16,094 bases of DNA. Source: an uncultured Bacteroides sp. Its GTDB lineage: Bacteria; Bacteroidota; Bacteroidia; Bacteroidales; Bacteroidaceae. The position numbers and the translations under genes are program-made. The DNA lies in assembly GCA_900544075.1 (NCBI GenBank), contig UQTJ01000054.1, positions 1 to 16,094 on the forward strand. Reading direction: 5' to 3'. Below, piece after piece: positions 1 through 7,272 of this stretch (positions are counted from its first letter, which is position 1; every line of letters begins with the position of its first letter). The notes below the pieces were generated by a model. That model worked only from the letters and a program-made list of their open reading frames with translations, did not search any database and had not been told where the DNA came from.

Positions 1-1
1 T

Positions 2-931
2 TTAATCCGCTCCGTGTTCAACAGAGGAAGTGCCCCCAGGTTTATAATCCGTTTTGTTCTCCACGGGGCTTAAATCAGGCCGAGGATGGTCATTGTAATA
101 AAATGATCCCTGGTCAGATACGTAGTATTCAAAGATGCTGTCAAGGAGAATAATCTCTGCCTTCGTATAAGAGGACACGGTTTCTGCCATATAACTGGGC
201 TTCCTGTTTTCACGTATCGCAACAACCAGAATGCCAAGGATGTCTATTACTTTCTGCCAGTCCCAGACATGGTCTTTACCAAAGAGAAGACCGGTTGAAT
301 CCGTCATTTCTTTAGGCATTTCCTTCTTCATTTTCAATATCTGAAATATGGACTTTACCAATGAATCGAATACCTGACTCTGCTGTTTCAGAACATGACA
401 ATCAGGTCTGCCTCCGTCATTTTCCGTTACCGCCAATTCCATTACCTTATTGAAATAACAATTATAGGATTGGGCAACCTGACTGGAAGTATTGCGTCCT
501 TTAAGGAACCGCACAAACTGAAGTGCGTTAAAGTCCAATATATCAGACGGTGTCTCAACAAAGAGAGAAAGGCGTTGTTTCTGGCTTACAGAAAACACGT
601 AGCTTTTTGAATACTGCTCCATGTTAAGATGGCCCAGATTGACAAGACCGGTCAGGAACTGACGGACTGTTGCACGTTGCCACTGCCATTTCCGCGCAAG
701 CTCAGATATGGTGGCAACAAACTGGCCGGGGAGTATTCTCAGATTTCCTACCACAACAGATGTGGAGTATGTTCCTGATGTCGCTCTTGTGAGCAGATCA
801 CAATAGGCTTCCAATTTACTGTAACGGTCTTCTGATTTAGGCTTCAGATACTCCAACAAAGAGCGGTCTATGCCTTGTGGGTCATTCAATTCAGAAGCAG
901 AATTGTTTTTATTGTTAGTCATTTGCGTCAT
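2..931 (-). CDS. Winged-helix, replication-initiator-like DNA-binding protein
   Basis: Seen: a complete frame ending in TAA at the window edge, about 309 residues from the chosen ATG (MTQMTNNK). The frame is open back to an ATG at 988, but that would add 19 hydrophobic residues that look uncoded, and the ATG at 931 has the A-rich upstream region usual in Bacteroidetes. Roughly residues 65-115 read as a winged helix-turn-helix (GQFVATISELARKW, then RATVRQFLTGLVNLGHL), the pattern of phage and plasmid replisome-organiser or DnaD-like N-termini that choose a helix by 'LAxxWxxxRxTVRxFL'. The C-terminal two thirds are helical and I do not recognise them. It is the last gene of a minus-strand operon of six. 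Inferred role: DNA binding in replication or regulation of a mobile element. The HTH call is fairly safe; the replication role is not. Confidence 0.6.
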   Translation of the reverse strand: MTQMTNNKNNSASELNDPQGIDRSLLEYLKPKSEDRYSKLEAYCDLLTRATSGTYSTSVVVGNLRILPGQFVATISELARKWQWQRATVRQFLTGLVNLGHLNMEQYSKSYVFSVSQKQRLSLFVETPSDILDFNALQFVRFLKGRNTSSQVAQSYNCYFNKVMELAVTENDGGRPDCHVLKQQSQVFDSLVKSIFQILKMKKEMPKEMTDSTGLLFGKDHVWDWQKVIDILGILVVAIRENRKPSYMAETVSSYTKAEIILLDSIFEYYVSDQGSFYYNDHPRPDLSPVENKTDYKPGGTSSVEHGAD

Positions 932-998
932 TTTTAGATTACATTTAAAAAGTGGAAAACAAGCAAGCAAAGAATATATATTCCACATGTAAGTGGCA

Positions 999-1496
999 TT
1001 AATAGTAGTTCTTCATTATCCATTCAACCTGGCTTTTAAAACTGTCGCAGTCTTCAAGTACGCTTTTCTGCTGAAGGACTCTTTCAGACGGATAAAAGAC
1101 AGCTGCCACACTTAGCAGGAAAAAAAGCTGGAACACACTGTTCATATAAGGGATGGCATAACATACCACTGCTATCAGGAGTGTGATAAACCAAAACCGT
1201 TTCCTTTCATGCAGAATATGAAGGGTACTATCGGCAATCCTTCTGTTCAAAAGTGCCAGCGTCAGGATGCTTGACAGTCCAACTGCCAGATTCGGTTCTG
1301 TCATACAACAGCACCAGTTAATGAAGATGAGTGCAAGCATCATAATACTTACATAAAACTTTCTTGCACTGTCAAATACGACCATTCTCCACATGAAGCT
1401 TTTCATGCAGCGGTACTGTTTCTTGTATAAACAGAAAAATGCCAGGAGAAGCAAAAACGGGAACAAAAAACGGATGATGGTTAATGTATGTATCAT
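999..1496 (-). CDS. Unknown polytopic inner-membrane protein
   Basis: Seen: 165 residues with four or five hydrophobic segments, at about residues 7-24, 48-64, 69-85, 101-116 and 118-134, separated by short basic loops (KKQYR, NRR, HERKR) that suggest cytoplasmic positions. The C-terminal 30 residues are soluble and acidic to neutral. A CCC run lies in the second segment. No signal peptidase site or enzymatic motif is visible. It lies 11 bp downstream of the two-TM gene and roughly 65 bp ahead of the winged-helix gene, so it is very probably cotranscribed with both. I do not recognise the family; the operon context (lipoprotein, two membrane proteins) suggests an envelope-associated assembly. 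Confidence 0.65.
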   Translation of the reverse strand: MIHTLTIIRFLFPFLLLLAFFCLYKKQYRCMKSFMWRMVVFDSARKFYVSIMMLALIFINWCCCMTEPNLAVGLSSILTLALLNRRIADSTLHILHERKRFWFITLLIAVVCYAIPYMNSVFQLFFLLSVAAVFYPSERVLQQKSVLEDCDSFKSQVEWIMKNYY

Positions 1497-1507
1497 AATG
1501 AATCCAT

Positions 1508-1936
1508 TTAGTTATTTGTATTCTCAACGTGTTCCTGCTCTTTTCTCTGGATTGACTCCAACCGTTCAGCGATGTGCTTGTTCAACTGGACATTATAGCT
1601 GAACGATTTCTGGTCAATAGTGGAGTCTTTTGAAAGTTCCTCATCCGTTTCGATGAGAAGATTCAGATAAAAATCCAAATTGGAATCGTGATTCCTTTTC
1701 TCATCTCCTATGGCATAATCATCAGTCAATGAAGTCACCTTTTCCAAGGTATCAGGGTCAATATCATCGGCTAGGTCATAGGCTCTTTTAATGCTTCTCA
1801 TAACCATCAGGCAAGAGAATATGAGGAAACACAGTATAGCCTTGATTATTATATTCAGGTCAAATACCATCATTGCCAGTACTGCCAGCAGGATGACTGT
1901 AAAGTAAAAAACATAAATTTTCCTGTTAGTATTCAT
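1508..1936 (-). CDS. Unknown two-TM membrane protein with cytoplasmic tail
   Basis: Seen: about 142 residues from the ATG at 1936 (MNTNRKIY). An upstream in-frame ATG at 1951 would give a longer overlap with the preceding gene, so the shorter form is preferred. Two adjacent hydrophobic helices at about residues 8-25 and 29-46 form a hairpin. They are followed by a soluble tail of about 95 residues, acidic at first (DLADDIDPDTLEK) and then helical and charged toward the end (ERLESIQRKEQEHVE). No catalytic motif is visible. The start overlaps the end of the upstream gene by 11 bp, indicating translational coupling. The hairpin-plus-tail layout resembles small membrane anchors or regulators; no family is recognised. 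Confidence 0.6.
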   Translation of the reverse strand: MNTNRKIYVFYFTVILLAVLAMMVFDLNIIIKAILCFLIFSCLMVMRSIKRAYDLADDIDPDTLEKVTSLTDDYAIGDEKRNHDSNLDFYLNLLIETDEELSKDSTIDQKSFSYNVQLNKHIAERLESIQRKEQEHVENTNN

Positions 1937-2288
1937 AATTGTCAAGTTCAAGTTTTATTATACCGAAAGAAGCTTTCTCTATAATGTATTCGACATCACG
2001 CAAAGTGAGCGCATCATGCTTAATCCGTTCAGAGGCTGAAGGGTCTTTTTTACAAAGAGCCAACAATCCCATGCTTAAATCGTATTCATTGATGTTCCAG
2101 GTACAGGATCTCTTGAAACAGAAATGTTCCCTATAGCTTTTCAAAGTGATTGCTTTAAACAGTAGTGGCTTCAACATTCCATCCTGAAGTATTCGCATCT
2201 CTACCAGTTTCTCTGTGCCGATAACCTTTATCCATGTCCTGTTTTTATGTATGATGTCTGCAATGAGGTAATACGTCTGCCTGTTCAT
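1926..2288 (-). CDS. Unknown 120-residue soluble protein
   Basis: Seen: a 120-residue frame with no signal peptide or membrane segment. It begins directly after the stop of the upstream gene (TGA then ATG with no spacer) and its end overlaps the next gene by 11 bp. The composition is mixed, with basic stretches (FKRSCTWN) and an aromatic N-terminus (MNRQTYYLIADIIHKNRTW). There is no recognisable motif. The zero spacing and the overlap mean its translation is probably coupled to both neighbours, which supports it being a real gene. I cannot assign a function. Confidence 0.6.
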   Translation of the reverse strand: MNRQTYYLIADIIHKNRTWIKVIGTEKLVEMRILQDGMLKPLLFKAITLKSYREHFCFKRSCTWNINEYDLSMGLLALCKKDPSASERIKHDALTLRDVEYIIEKASFGIIKLELDNYEY

Positions 2289-2744
2289 TCAAAGTCCGCA
2301 GTTGAAGTCATTCATTATCTGGACATGCTCTCGCTTTTCTATAAATTTTCCACGACGTTCATGTAGTCGCAAATCCTCAAAAATGTCAGCAGACATAACC
2401 TCAATGGAATTGTAGATGGTAACATATAACTCATGGACAAGACCGTCCGTATGTGTCTTGCAGTTTATCTTGAACATACGTTCCGTCACCGGATAACAGT
2501 ATGCGCAGCATTCATGTCCGTATGCGGTAGCGGATGATGGCACTATGTGGTAAAGAATGGCAAGATCCGCATTCATCTCAAACATGTCCAGAACCTTTTC
2601 GAGAGGCTGAGGTTCGTGTACTTCATAAGGGAGTACGGCATAATCTTCGTAAGTTTTGATTTCCCCAAGCCAATAATTATCAATAATGGCTGGCAATAAT
2701 ATGGGACCAGATGATCTGAATTTTAAAATAGCTTCCTGTAACAT
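2289..2744 (-). CDS. Unknown 151-residue protein with Cys/His cluster
   Basis: Seen: 151 residues, soluble, no signal peptide. The middle carries a compact cluster HECCAYCYP (about residues 76-84), which could bind metal, and another cysteine a little further on (KINCKTH). The C-terminal part is helical and charged (LRLHERRGKFIEKREHV). It sits 13 bp downstream of the lipoprotein gene and its stop abuts the next start, so it belongs to the same transcript. I do not recognise a family. Metal binding is an inference from the cysteine spacing alone. Confidence 0.6.
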   Translation of the reverse strand: MLQEAILKFRSSGPILLPAIIDNYWLGEIKTYEDYAVLPYEVHEPQPLEKVLDMFEMNADLAILYHIVPSSATAYGHECCAYCYPVTERMFKINCKTHTDGLVHELYVTIYNSIEVMSADIFEDLRLHERRGKFIEKREHVQIMNDFNCGL

Positions 2745-2757
2745 GATATTTATTTGA

Positions 2758-3765
2758 TTAGATGGTTGATATGTATAATCGAATTAGCTGATTCGGAATT
2801 TTTGTGGACACATCCCGGTCAATTAAGTGTTTGCTGTCCAATCTGGAAATAATAGCCGGATAATCCTTTGCCATATCCGTCATAAGCCGAATTTGTTCCG
2901 GTGTCAGCATTGTTATGGCAAGGGCATCTATCGAGAGATAAGGTTGTAGCATCATCCACAAATAAGCATTGGCATATTGCGAATCCTTTACTATACCACG
3001 TTTCAGTTTCTCATGACAGACTTTGGCATTCAGAAGCAGACGGCGACCTGTCCTCATGGACATATAGGTAATAGTTTCATCTGCCTTGATTTTACCATTT
3101 GATGCTTCCTTATAAATGCTGTCACAAATATTGGCCGTCATATCAGTAATATCCGCCATACCCAAAGCTGAACACTCGTCAATGGAAGCAAGAAAGCTTC
3201 GGAAGAAGAAGTCTTCCATACGGATAAATCGAAGAAGCGCATCTTCTGAGTGTACCCCATGTAATTTATATGAAAGCAGAAACTTTGAGTAATCGGCAAG
3301 CAAGTCTCTAATATTCCTGGTATATACAGGAATGCTGTCCAATGAGGAAAAGAATACTGTTGCCTGTCGCTTTAATGAGTCAAGTTCCTTATCCTGACCA
3401 TAGATAGAAGTATGAAGTTTGACGTATGCCACATCACTTAGCGTAAAGTTGTCCGCAAGCTCCATCAGCCTCGTGCGAATGGAATCCGTTATACTGTCAA
3501 ACCTCATGGTCAGATCGGCATGAGCCGTAAACGAAGGGTCTTTCTGAATGAATTTGTAGACTGTGTCTGAACATTCATACCACAGATTGATAAATGAGGC
3601 AAGCTGCTCGGCATTACATGTTCCCTGTGCTCTGACAGTCTTATAAAGATTATCGTATTCATTCAGAGCTTCATCAGAGGACTCAAAATCATATTTCTCA
3701 TGATTATTGCATGAGTAAAACAAGAGTATAGAGCATAAAAAAATCAAGTGAAAGATTAAACTCAT
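2758..3765 (-). CDS. Unknown lipoprotein, first gene of six-gene operon
   Basis: Seen: from the ATG at 3765 the product is about 335 residues and opens with a hydrophobic stretch ending in a lipobox (LLFYS followed by Cys at about residue 19, then NNHEKYD), so it is probably an envelope lipoprotein. The rest is largely helical, without a recognised domain. The frame is open to an ATG at 3933, but a promoter-like -7 element lies at 3910-3918, downstream of that ATG, so the longest form is unlikely. Internal ATGs at 3891 and 3831 remain possible; the one at 3831 would give a strongly basic n-region. The chosen start has an A-rich upstream region (AAATACTCAA). The start codon lies in the loop of a long inverted repeat, which may influence expression. 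It is first in the operon and followed 13 bp later by the next gene. Confidence 0.6.
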   Translation of the reverse strand: MSLIFHLIFLCSILLFYSCNNHEKYDFESSDEALNEYDNLYKTVRAQGTCNAEQLASFINLWYECSDTVYKFIQKDPSFTAHADLTMRFDSITDSIRTRLMELADNFTLSDVAYVKLHTSIYGQDKELDSLKRQATVFFSSLDSIPVYTRNIRDLLADYSKFLLSYKLHGVHSEDALLRFIRMEDFFFRSFLASIDECSALGMADITDMTANICDSIYKEASNGKIKADETITYMSMRTGRRLLLNAKVCHEKLKRGIVKDSQYANAYLWMMLQPYLSIDALAITMLTPEQIRLMTDMAKDYPAIISRLDSKHLIDRDVSTKIPNQLIRLYISTI

Positions 3766-3807
3766 TTGAGTATTTTTTCTTTCACTTGATTTACTTTCTT
3801 TCACTTG
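3741..3807 (-). terminator. Attenuator-like hairpin around the lipoprotein start
   Basis: Seen: a perfect 15-bp inverted repeat (3741-3755 with 3778-3792, core CAAGTGAAAGA / TCTTTCACTTG). Its loop contains a second small palindrome (ACTCA-TT-TGAGT, 3760-3771) and the lipoprotein ATG. Read on the minus strand, the stem is followed by seven T residues (3743-3737), the layout of an intrinsic terminator or attenuator. A third copy of CTTTCACTTG (3798-3807) is a direct repeat offset by 19 bp and could pair with the same partner as an alternative stem. The stem is AT-rich, so termination strength is uncertain; repression of the start codon by pairing is another possibility. Confidence 0.4.
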
Positions 3808-3909
3808 TTTTCCTGAACCTGCGTCAGACATACCAATCAAACCGCTATTACAGTGATTCTGACCGATTAAATTTCTATATATCATTGGCATATTTTTGTT
3901 TATTATGTG

Positions 3910-3918
3910 GCAAATGTA
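3910..3918 (-). promoter_or_regulatory. Probable -7 element of the lipoprotein operon
   Basis: On the minus strand the sequence reads TACATTTGC, an exact match to the Bacteroidetes primary-sigma -7 consensus TAnnTTTG. No convincing -33 TTTG is present at 19-21 nt spacing. If used, it would start a transcript near 3903 with a leader of about 140 nt before the ATG at 3765. Confidence 0.45.
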
Positions 3919-4090
3919 CAGATAAAATTCCACATTGTCAGTATAAAATATCCAGTTTAGACTAATTTATATTTCATACTCATAATAGTATGATTTATAA
4001 TGTATATCCGTTAGTAATAGGAATTTGGGAAAAGAAAAGCCAATCATAAAATTGCCATGTCAGTATGATTACTAATATGAATATAATTTA

Positions 4091-4099
4091 TACCTTTGC
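4091..4099 (+). promoter_or_regulatory. Probable -7 element of the recombinase-hydrolase operon
   Basis: TACCTTTGC matches TAnnTTTG exactly and lies about 100 bp upstream of the ATG at 4201, divergent to the promoter at 3910-3918. The -33 region is AT-rich with no clear TTTG. The intervening 3919-4090 is AT-rich and shows nothing else. Confidence 0.45.
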
Positions 4100-4200
4100 A
4101 TCAGAGTAGTGTTCATTATACTCTTGGAGAATTATCATACTATATATTTTTCAAGACAAGATAAGACAACTATTTGATTATCAGTCAAAACCTTTATAAT

Positions 4201-4857
4201 ATGGCAAAGATAGGTTACATCATGGCAATATCCCAGTATGACAAACTGGAAGAAGACAGGGAGTGGATGAATAACTTCGGATGTATACGCATTATTGAGG
4301 AGTGCGATGAGAACGAACGCAACAGACCGCTTTGGAAGCAACTCATGGTTGCCCTGCAAAGGGGAGATGAACTTGTTATCCCTAAATTTTCAAATGCCAT
4401 CCGTGGCAGTCGAGAACTGGCTACATTCCTGGAATTTTGCCGGGTAAAAGCTATTCGCGTCATAAGCATACACGACCGGATTGATTCCAAGAACCAGCTT
4501 TTTCCTGAAACCAAGCCATCGGATGTGCTGGAAATGATGGGTGCCTTACCTGAAGAAGTACTTGCTTTGAGAAAAACTGCAGAGCATATAGTGAACCTGC
4601 AGGCAAAGATAATTACATCATTACCGAAGGTTTCTTCTACAAAGTTACAGAAGCTCGACAGAGAGAAGACAGTCATCAATCTGTATGCAGCCGGTCATCC
4701 TATAGATGAGATATGGAGAGCAAGCGGCTTTAAAAGCAGAAGTTCTGTGTTCCGTATTCTGAACAAGCATGGCATAAAGCTCAATAGAGGAAACCATTCC
4801 GGACCTATCAAAAAGAAAAATGAAGAGGATACATCGAAAGATGTGAATAAAAGCTGA
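4201..4857 (+). CDS. Serine-recombinase-like protein with degenerate active site
   Basis: Seen: 218 residues from ATG 4201 (an in-frame TTG at 4174 is less likely). The N-terminal ~115 residues follow the resolvase/invertase fold order: GYIMAIS with a serine at 11 in the place of the nucleophile, DREWMNNFGC, an Arg at about 42 in NERNRPL, GDELVIPKFSNAIRGS, and RVKAIRVISIHD. Compared with gamma-delta resolvase, the arginine before the serine is absent and the RLGR motif is reduced to NAIR, so only the second arginine (about 68) remains. Residues ~152-193 form a Hin-type helix-turn-helix (VINLYAAGHPIDEIWRASG, SSVFRILNKHGI). Family knowledge: these proteins invert or resolve DNA by serine chemistry. 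Inference: recombination may be lost or altered, leaving a DNA-binding regulator. The gene ends 5 bp before the hydrolase gene, so they form an operon. Confidence 0.65.
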   Translation: MAKIGYIMAISQYDKLEEDREWMNNFGCIRIIEECDENERNRPLWKQLMVALQRGDELVIPKFSNAIRGSRELATFLEFCRVKAIRVISIHDRIDSKNQLFPETKPSDVLEMMGALPEEVLALRKTAEHIVNLQAKIITSLPKVSSTKLQKLDREKTVINLYAAGHPIDEIWRASGFKSRSSVFRILNKHGIKLNRGNHSGPIKKKNEEDTSKDVNKS

Positions 4858-4862
4858 CTATA

Positions 4863-5663
4863 ATGAAAAAAATACTTTTCCTTCACGGATTCTTTGCCAC
4901 AGGAAGTTGTCCGATGGCAGTTGCACTGAAAGAAGCATTTGAAAATCATGCCTCCGTCTTAACGCCCGACCTTCCGCTTCATCCCAAGGAGGCATTAAAA
5001 CAGGTACGCTCCATCATTGAACAGGAATCGCCCGACCTGCTGCTGGGTAACAGCTGCGGATCTTTTCTTGCACAGATGCTTGCCCCGATAGTCGGCATCC
5101 CGGCATTGCTTGGCAATCCGCACTTTGAGATGACGAAATTCTTAAAAGAAAGAATCGGTGAGCATCAGTACAAAGCTCCACGCAAGGACAGCAATCAGAG
5201 GCTGGTCATCGATGAAGCTTTAATCGAGGAGTTTGCCGAACTCGAAAAGATTCAGTTTGACTGCTGCAATCCGTATTACAGAAACCGCGTCTGGGGACTT
5301 TTCGGCGAACAGGACGGACTGGCTCACTATGAGCCCATGTTCCTGGAACATTACAACAATTCGCATCATTTTCCGGGTATGCACACTCCCACAGAACAGG
5401 AAGTGAAGACCTGGTATGTACCCTTGGCCATGAAGATGCTGATGGAGTTTCCTAAGAAAGAAGAAAGATATTTCCGTCATTTCAAGGGTGGTACCTATAA
5501 ATATATCTATTCCGCTTTTGACAGTGAAACTCAGGAGCGGATGGTTGTATATCAGGCTCTCTATGGAGAAAAATCCTATTGGGTCAGACCGGAAAAGATG
5601 TTTTTCGAGACTATAGAAAGGGATGGAAGACGCTTTTCAAGGTTTACGGAAATAGACATCTAA
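4863..5663 (+). CDS. YqiA-like alpha/beta hydrolase fused to DUF1653
   Basis: Seen: 266 residues. The N-terminal domain (1 to about 195) begins MKKILFLHGF, has a nucleophile elbow GNSCG with Ser64, an acid FGEQD with Asp151, and His174 in PGMHT, an ordered Ser-Asp-His triad like the small esterases of the YqiA/UPF0227 group. Residues ~204-264 match the DUF1653 pattern (YFRHFKGGTYKYI, then QERMVVYQALYGE, then SYWVRPEKMFFE). Known: YqiA-type proteins hydrolyse short acyl esters, while DUF1653 has no established activity. The gene follows the recombinase-like gene by 5 bp and is followed at once by a terminator-like hairpin, so it closes a two-gene operon. Substrate is unknown. The fusion is clear in the sequence. 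Confidence 0.8.
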   Translation: MKKILFLHGFFATGSCPMAVALKEAFENHASVLTPDLPLHPKEALKQVRSIIEQESPDLLLGNSCGSFLAQMLAPIVGIPALLGNPHFEMTKFLKERIGEHQYKAPRKDSNQRLVIDEALIEEFAELEKIQFDCCNPYYRNRVWGLFGEQDGLAHYEPMFLEHYNNSHHFPGMHTPTEQEVKTWYVPLAMKMLMEFPKKEERYFRHFKGGTYKYIYSAFDSETQERMVVYQALYGEKSYWVRPEKMFFETIERDGRRFSRFTEIDI

Positions 5664-5699
5664 ACTCTATTATTACAAAGCTATATTGTATAATAGAGT
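5664..5699 (+). terminator. Hairpin terminator after the hydrolase gene
   Basis: Starts right after the stop codon at 5661-5663. ACTCTATTAT (5664-5673) pairs with ATAATAGAGT (5690-5699), extended by ACAA/TTGT with one bulged T, giving a 14-bp stem around a 7-nt loop. It lacks a long T-run, but position and length fit a Bacteroidetes terminator. The rest of the gap to 5780 is AT-rich and shows nothing else. Confidence 0.55.
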
Positions 5700-5780
5700 C
5701 ACAGACTCACTGCACCCAAAATATACTCAGAAGTTATCTCAATGATAGAGAATATATTATCTTCAAATTAAAGGTAACCT

Positions 5781-6497
5781 CTATATAACCTCTTTTGCAT
5801 TCTTCAAAGCTTCTTTAAAACGCTCTATATTTTCATTTTGAATATCCTTTGAATAGTGTTTCCATCCGGGATGTTTTAATACACAAAATATCATATCCTT
5901 ATCAAGTATTCTTCCTCTAAATAGCCATTCTTTATTTCTGACTCCACTTATAGGTTGAAGATGTTTGTTGAGATTAGCCATATTTTCAGTAAACGCACCT
6001 CTTACATTATTTCCAATGAGAAAAAGCAAATCTGGTAATGGTTGTATAACTTTTAAAGCTGAAATAAACATGTCAAAACTATAATTAGAAAAATCATAAT
6101 TTTTAGAAGTACTATTTGTGGTAGGTAGAATTTTCTGTAAATAATTTGTATAAGCAATATGAGACCAAATATAATCTTTTTGACTTTCCTCATTTTCATT
6201 TTTGCCTATACATTGTTCCTGTAAAAAAATCGATGATAATCGAATGTAAGTTTTGTAATCTGAAGAATCCTTTAAATAGTAGTAAATATTATCCATATTA
6301 TAATCACATAAAAAACTATCATCAACACTACATATTTTTTTCTCAAATGGATTCTTTAAACATAAATCTCTGTCACTTTCATTACATCCACCTTTACAAT
6401 AGTGACTATCACCTACAACAAGTACCTTTATGCCAGTTCTATTTATTCCATCTTCATAATAAATACCACGATATGGATTGAATAGATATTTCTTCAT
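5781..6497 (-). CDS. Unknown protein, weakly uracil-DNA-glycosylase-like
   Basis: Seen: 238 residues from ATG 6497 (MKKYLFNPYRGIYYEDG). Features in order: KVLVVGDSHYC at about 24-34, a tryptophan/histidine segment (YIWSHIAYTNYLQ) at about 109-121, a hydrophobic strand DLLFLIGNNV at about 156-165, and a late FCVLKHPGW at about 205-213. This strand, GDS, GNN, HPG order resembles the uracil-DNA-glycosylase superfamily (motif A near the N-terminus and a late H-P motif), but the canonical residues are not all present, so the assignment is tentative. The gene is clearly richer in A+T than its neighbours, with many Lys/Asn/Ile codons ending in A or T, suggesting separate acquisition. It stands alone, convergent with the hydrolase operon. 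Confidence 0.6.
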   Translation of the reverse strand: MKKYLFNPYRGIYYEDGINRTGIKVLVVGDSHYCKGGCNESDRDLCLKNPFEKKICSVDDSFLCDYNMDNIYYYLKDSSDYKTYIRLSSIFLQEQCIGKNENEESQKDYIWSHIAYTNYLQKILPTTNSTSKNYDFSNYSFDMFISALKVIQPLPDLLFLIGNNVRGAFTENMANLNKHLQPISGVRNKEWLFRGRILDKDMIFCVLKHPGWKHYSKDIQNENIERFKEALKNAKEVI

Positions 6498-6533
6498 AAT
6501 AAGATAGCTACTGATAATTAAATAGTTGATATT

Positions 6534-6542
6534 GCAAAATTA
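6534..6542 (-). promoter_or_regulatory. Probable -7 element of the UDG-like gene
   Basis: The minus strand reads TAATTTTGC, matching TAnnTTTG, and would start a transcript about 30 nt ahead of the ATG at 6497. The surrounding gap 6498-6707 is very AT-rich; no -33 TTTG stands out and I see no other feature in it. Confidence 0.4.
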
Positions 6543-6707
6543 GTAGATTATTTTGATAGTATTATATAAACCTATAAAGAACGTCTTAAAGCTATAAAAT
6601 CTTAATGATTAATATTTATCATATATAAATTTAAACTCACCTACACTATAATGTGAAATATTGGGACAAATGACATGTATATCATCTGCCCCATTCCTTT
6701 GTTAGAA

Positions 6708-7247
6708 TTAAATTTCCGACGTAATGAAATCAATGTGACCGGCAAATATATCATCGACATCAATCTCATGTTCATTTCCCCGGTCGTTTTTTTCATCGCC
6801 TATGATGGTTATTCTTCCATCATTGCTGACCCTCACTGCAAGGATTACCACATCACAAGGCTCGTCATAATCATACGCTGCCACTATCGGGCAATTACCC
6901 TCAAAGTGCCATTCATAGCCATCGTCAATCTTCTCACCATATTGGCGAACTGCAGAAACAAGTTCTTTCTGTTCGCGATACTTTACCTCCTGTACGCTAT
7001 CATAGATTGAAAAGTTCTTCAACCTGGCATCCCTTTGTTCATGTACCTCCTTGCCATTCTCTTCATCTATGCCAAATTCATGAAACTGCACCGGAATATC
7101 ATCTGCAGGAACTGCCATCCATGAAATATTATTCAAGGAGTAGTCGTGTTCTACAAGGAAAAGTTCAACGTCTTCACTAATCATATTCTCCGGAACGTTC
7201 AAAACATCGATGCGGGCATTTGCGCAATCCATAATAATAATCTTCAT
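6708..7247 (-). CDS. Unknown acidic protein downstream of DUF2958
   Basis: Seen: 179 residues, strongly acidic, no signal peptide or membrane segment. The N-terminus (MKIIIMDCANARIDVLNVP) reads as a beta strand, turn, strand module, followed by a helix (SEDVELFLVEHDYSL) and ISWM. A central charged region (about 60-105) precedes a second strand-rich part (CPIVAAYDYDEPCDVVILAV, GRITIIGDE) that ends in an acidic tail. It begins 25 bp after the DUF2958 stop in the same direction, so the two are probably one operon under the leader at 7677-7863. I do not recognise the family. The strand order suggests a small alpha/beta domain. The pairing with DUF2958 suggests a shared mobile-element cargo role. 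Confidence 0.6.
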   Translation of the reverse strand: MKIIIMDCANARIDVLNVPENMISEDVELFLVEHDYSLNNISWMAVPADDIPVQFHEFGIDEENGKEVHEQRDARLKNFSIYDSVQEVKYREQKELVSAVRQYGEKIDDGYEWHFEGNCPIVAAYDYDEPCDVVILAVRVSNDGRITIIGDEKNDRGNEHEIDVDDIFAGHIDFITSEI

Positions 7248-7272
7248 AGCTGTCCAATTTTTAAGTTATACA

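Noticed and set aside
395..610. 71-codon plus-strand ORF
   Set aside because: It lies wholly antisense within the winged-helix gene, which has the better coding signal and operon context.
3766..3933. 56-residue N-terminal extension of the lipoprotein
   Set aside because: A promoter-like -7 element lies inside it and the secretion signal begins at or after the ATG at 3765; ATG 3831 is kept as an alternative.
6146..6481. 111-codon plus-strand ORF
   Set aside because: Antisense to the UDG-like gene and made of residues expected from AT-rich shadow reading.
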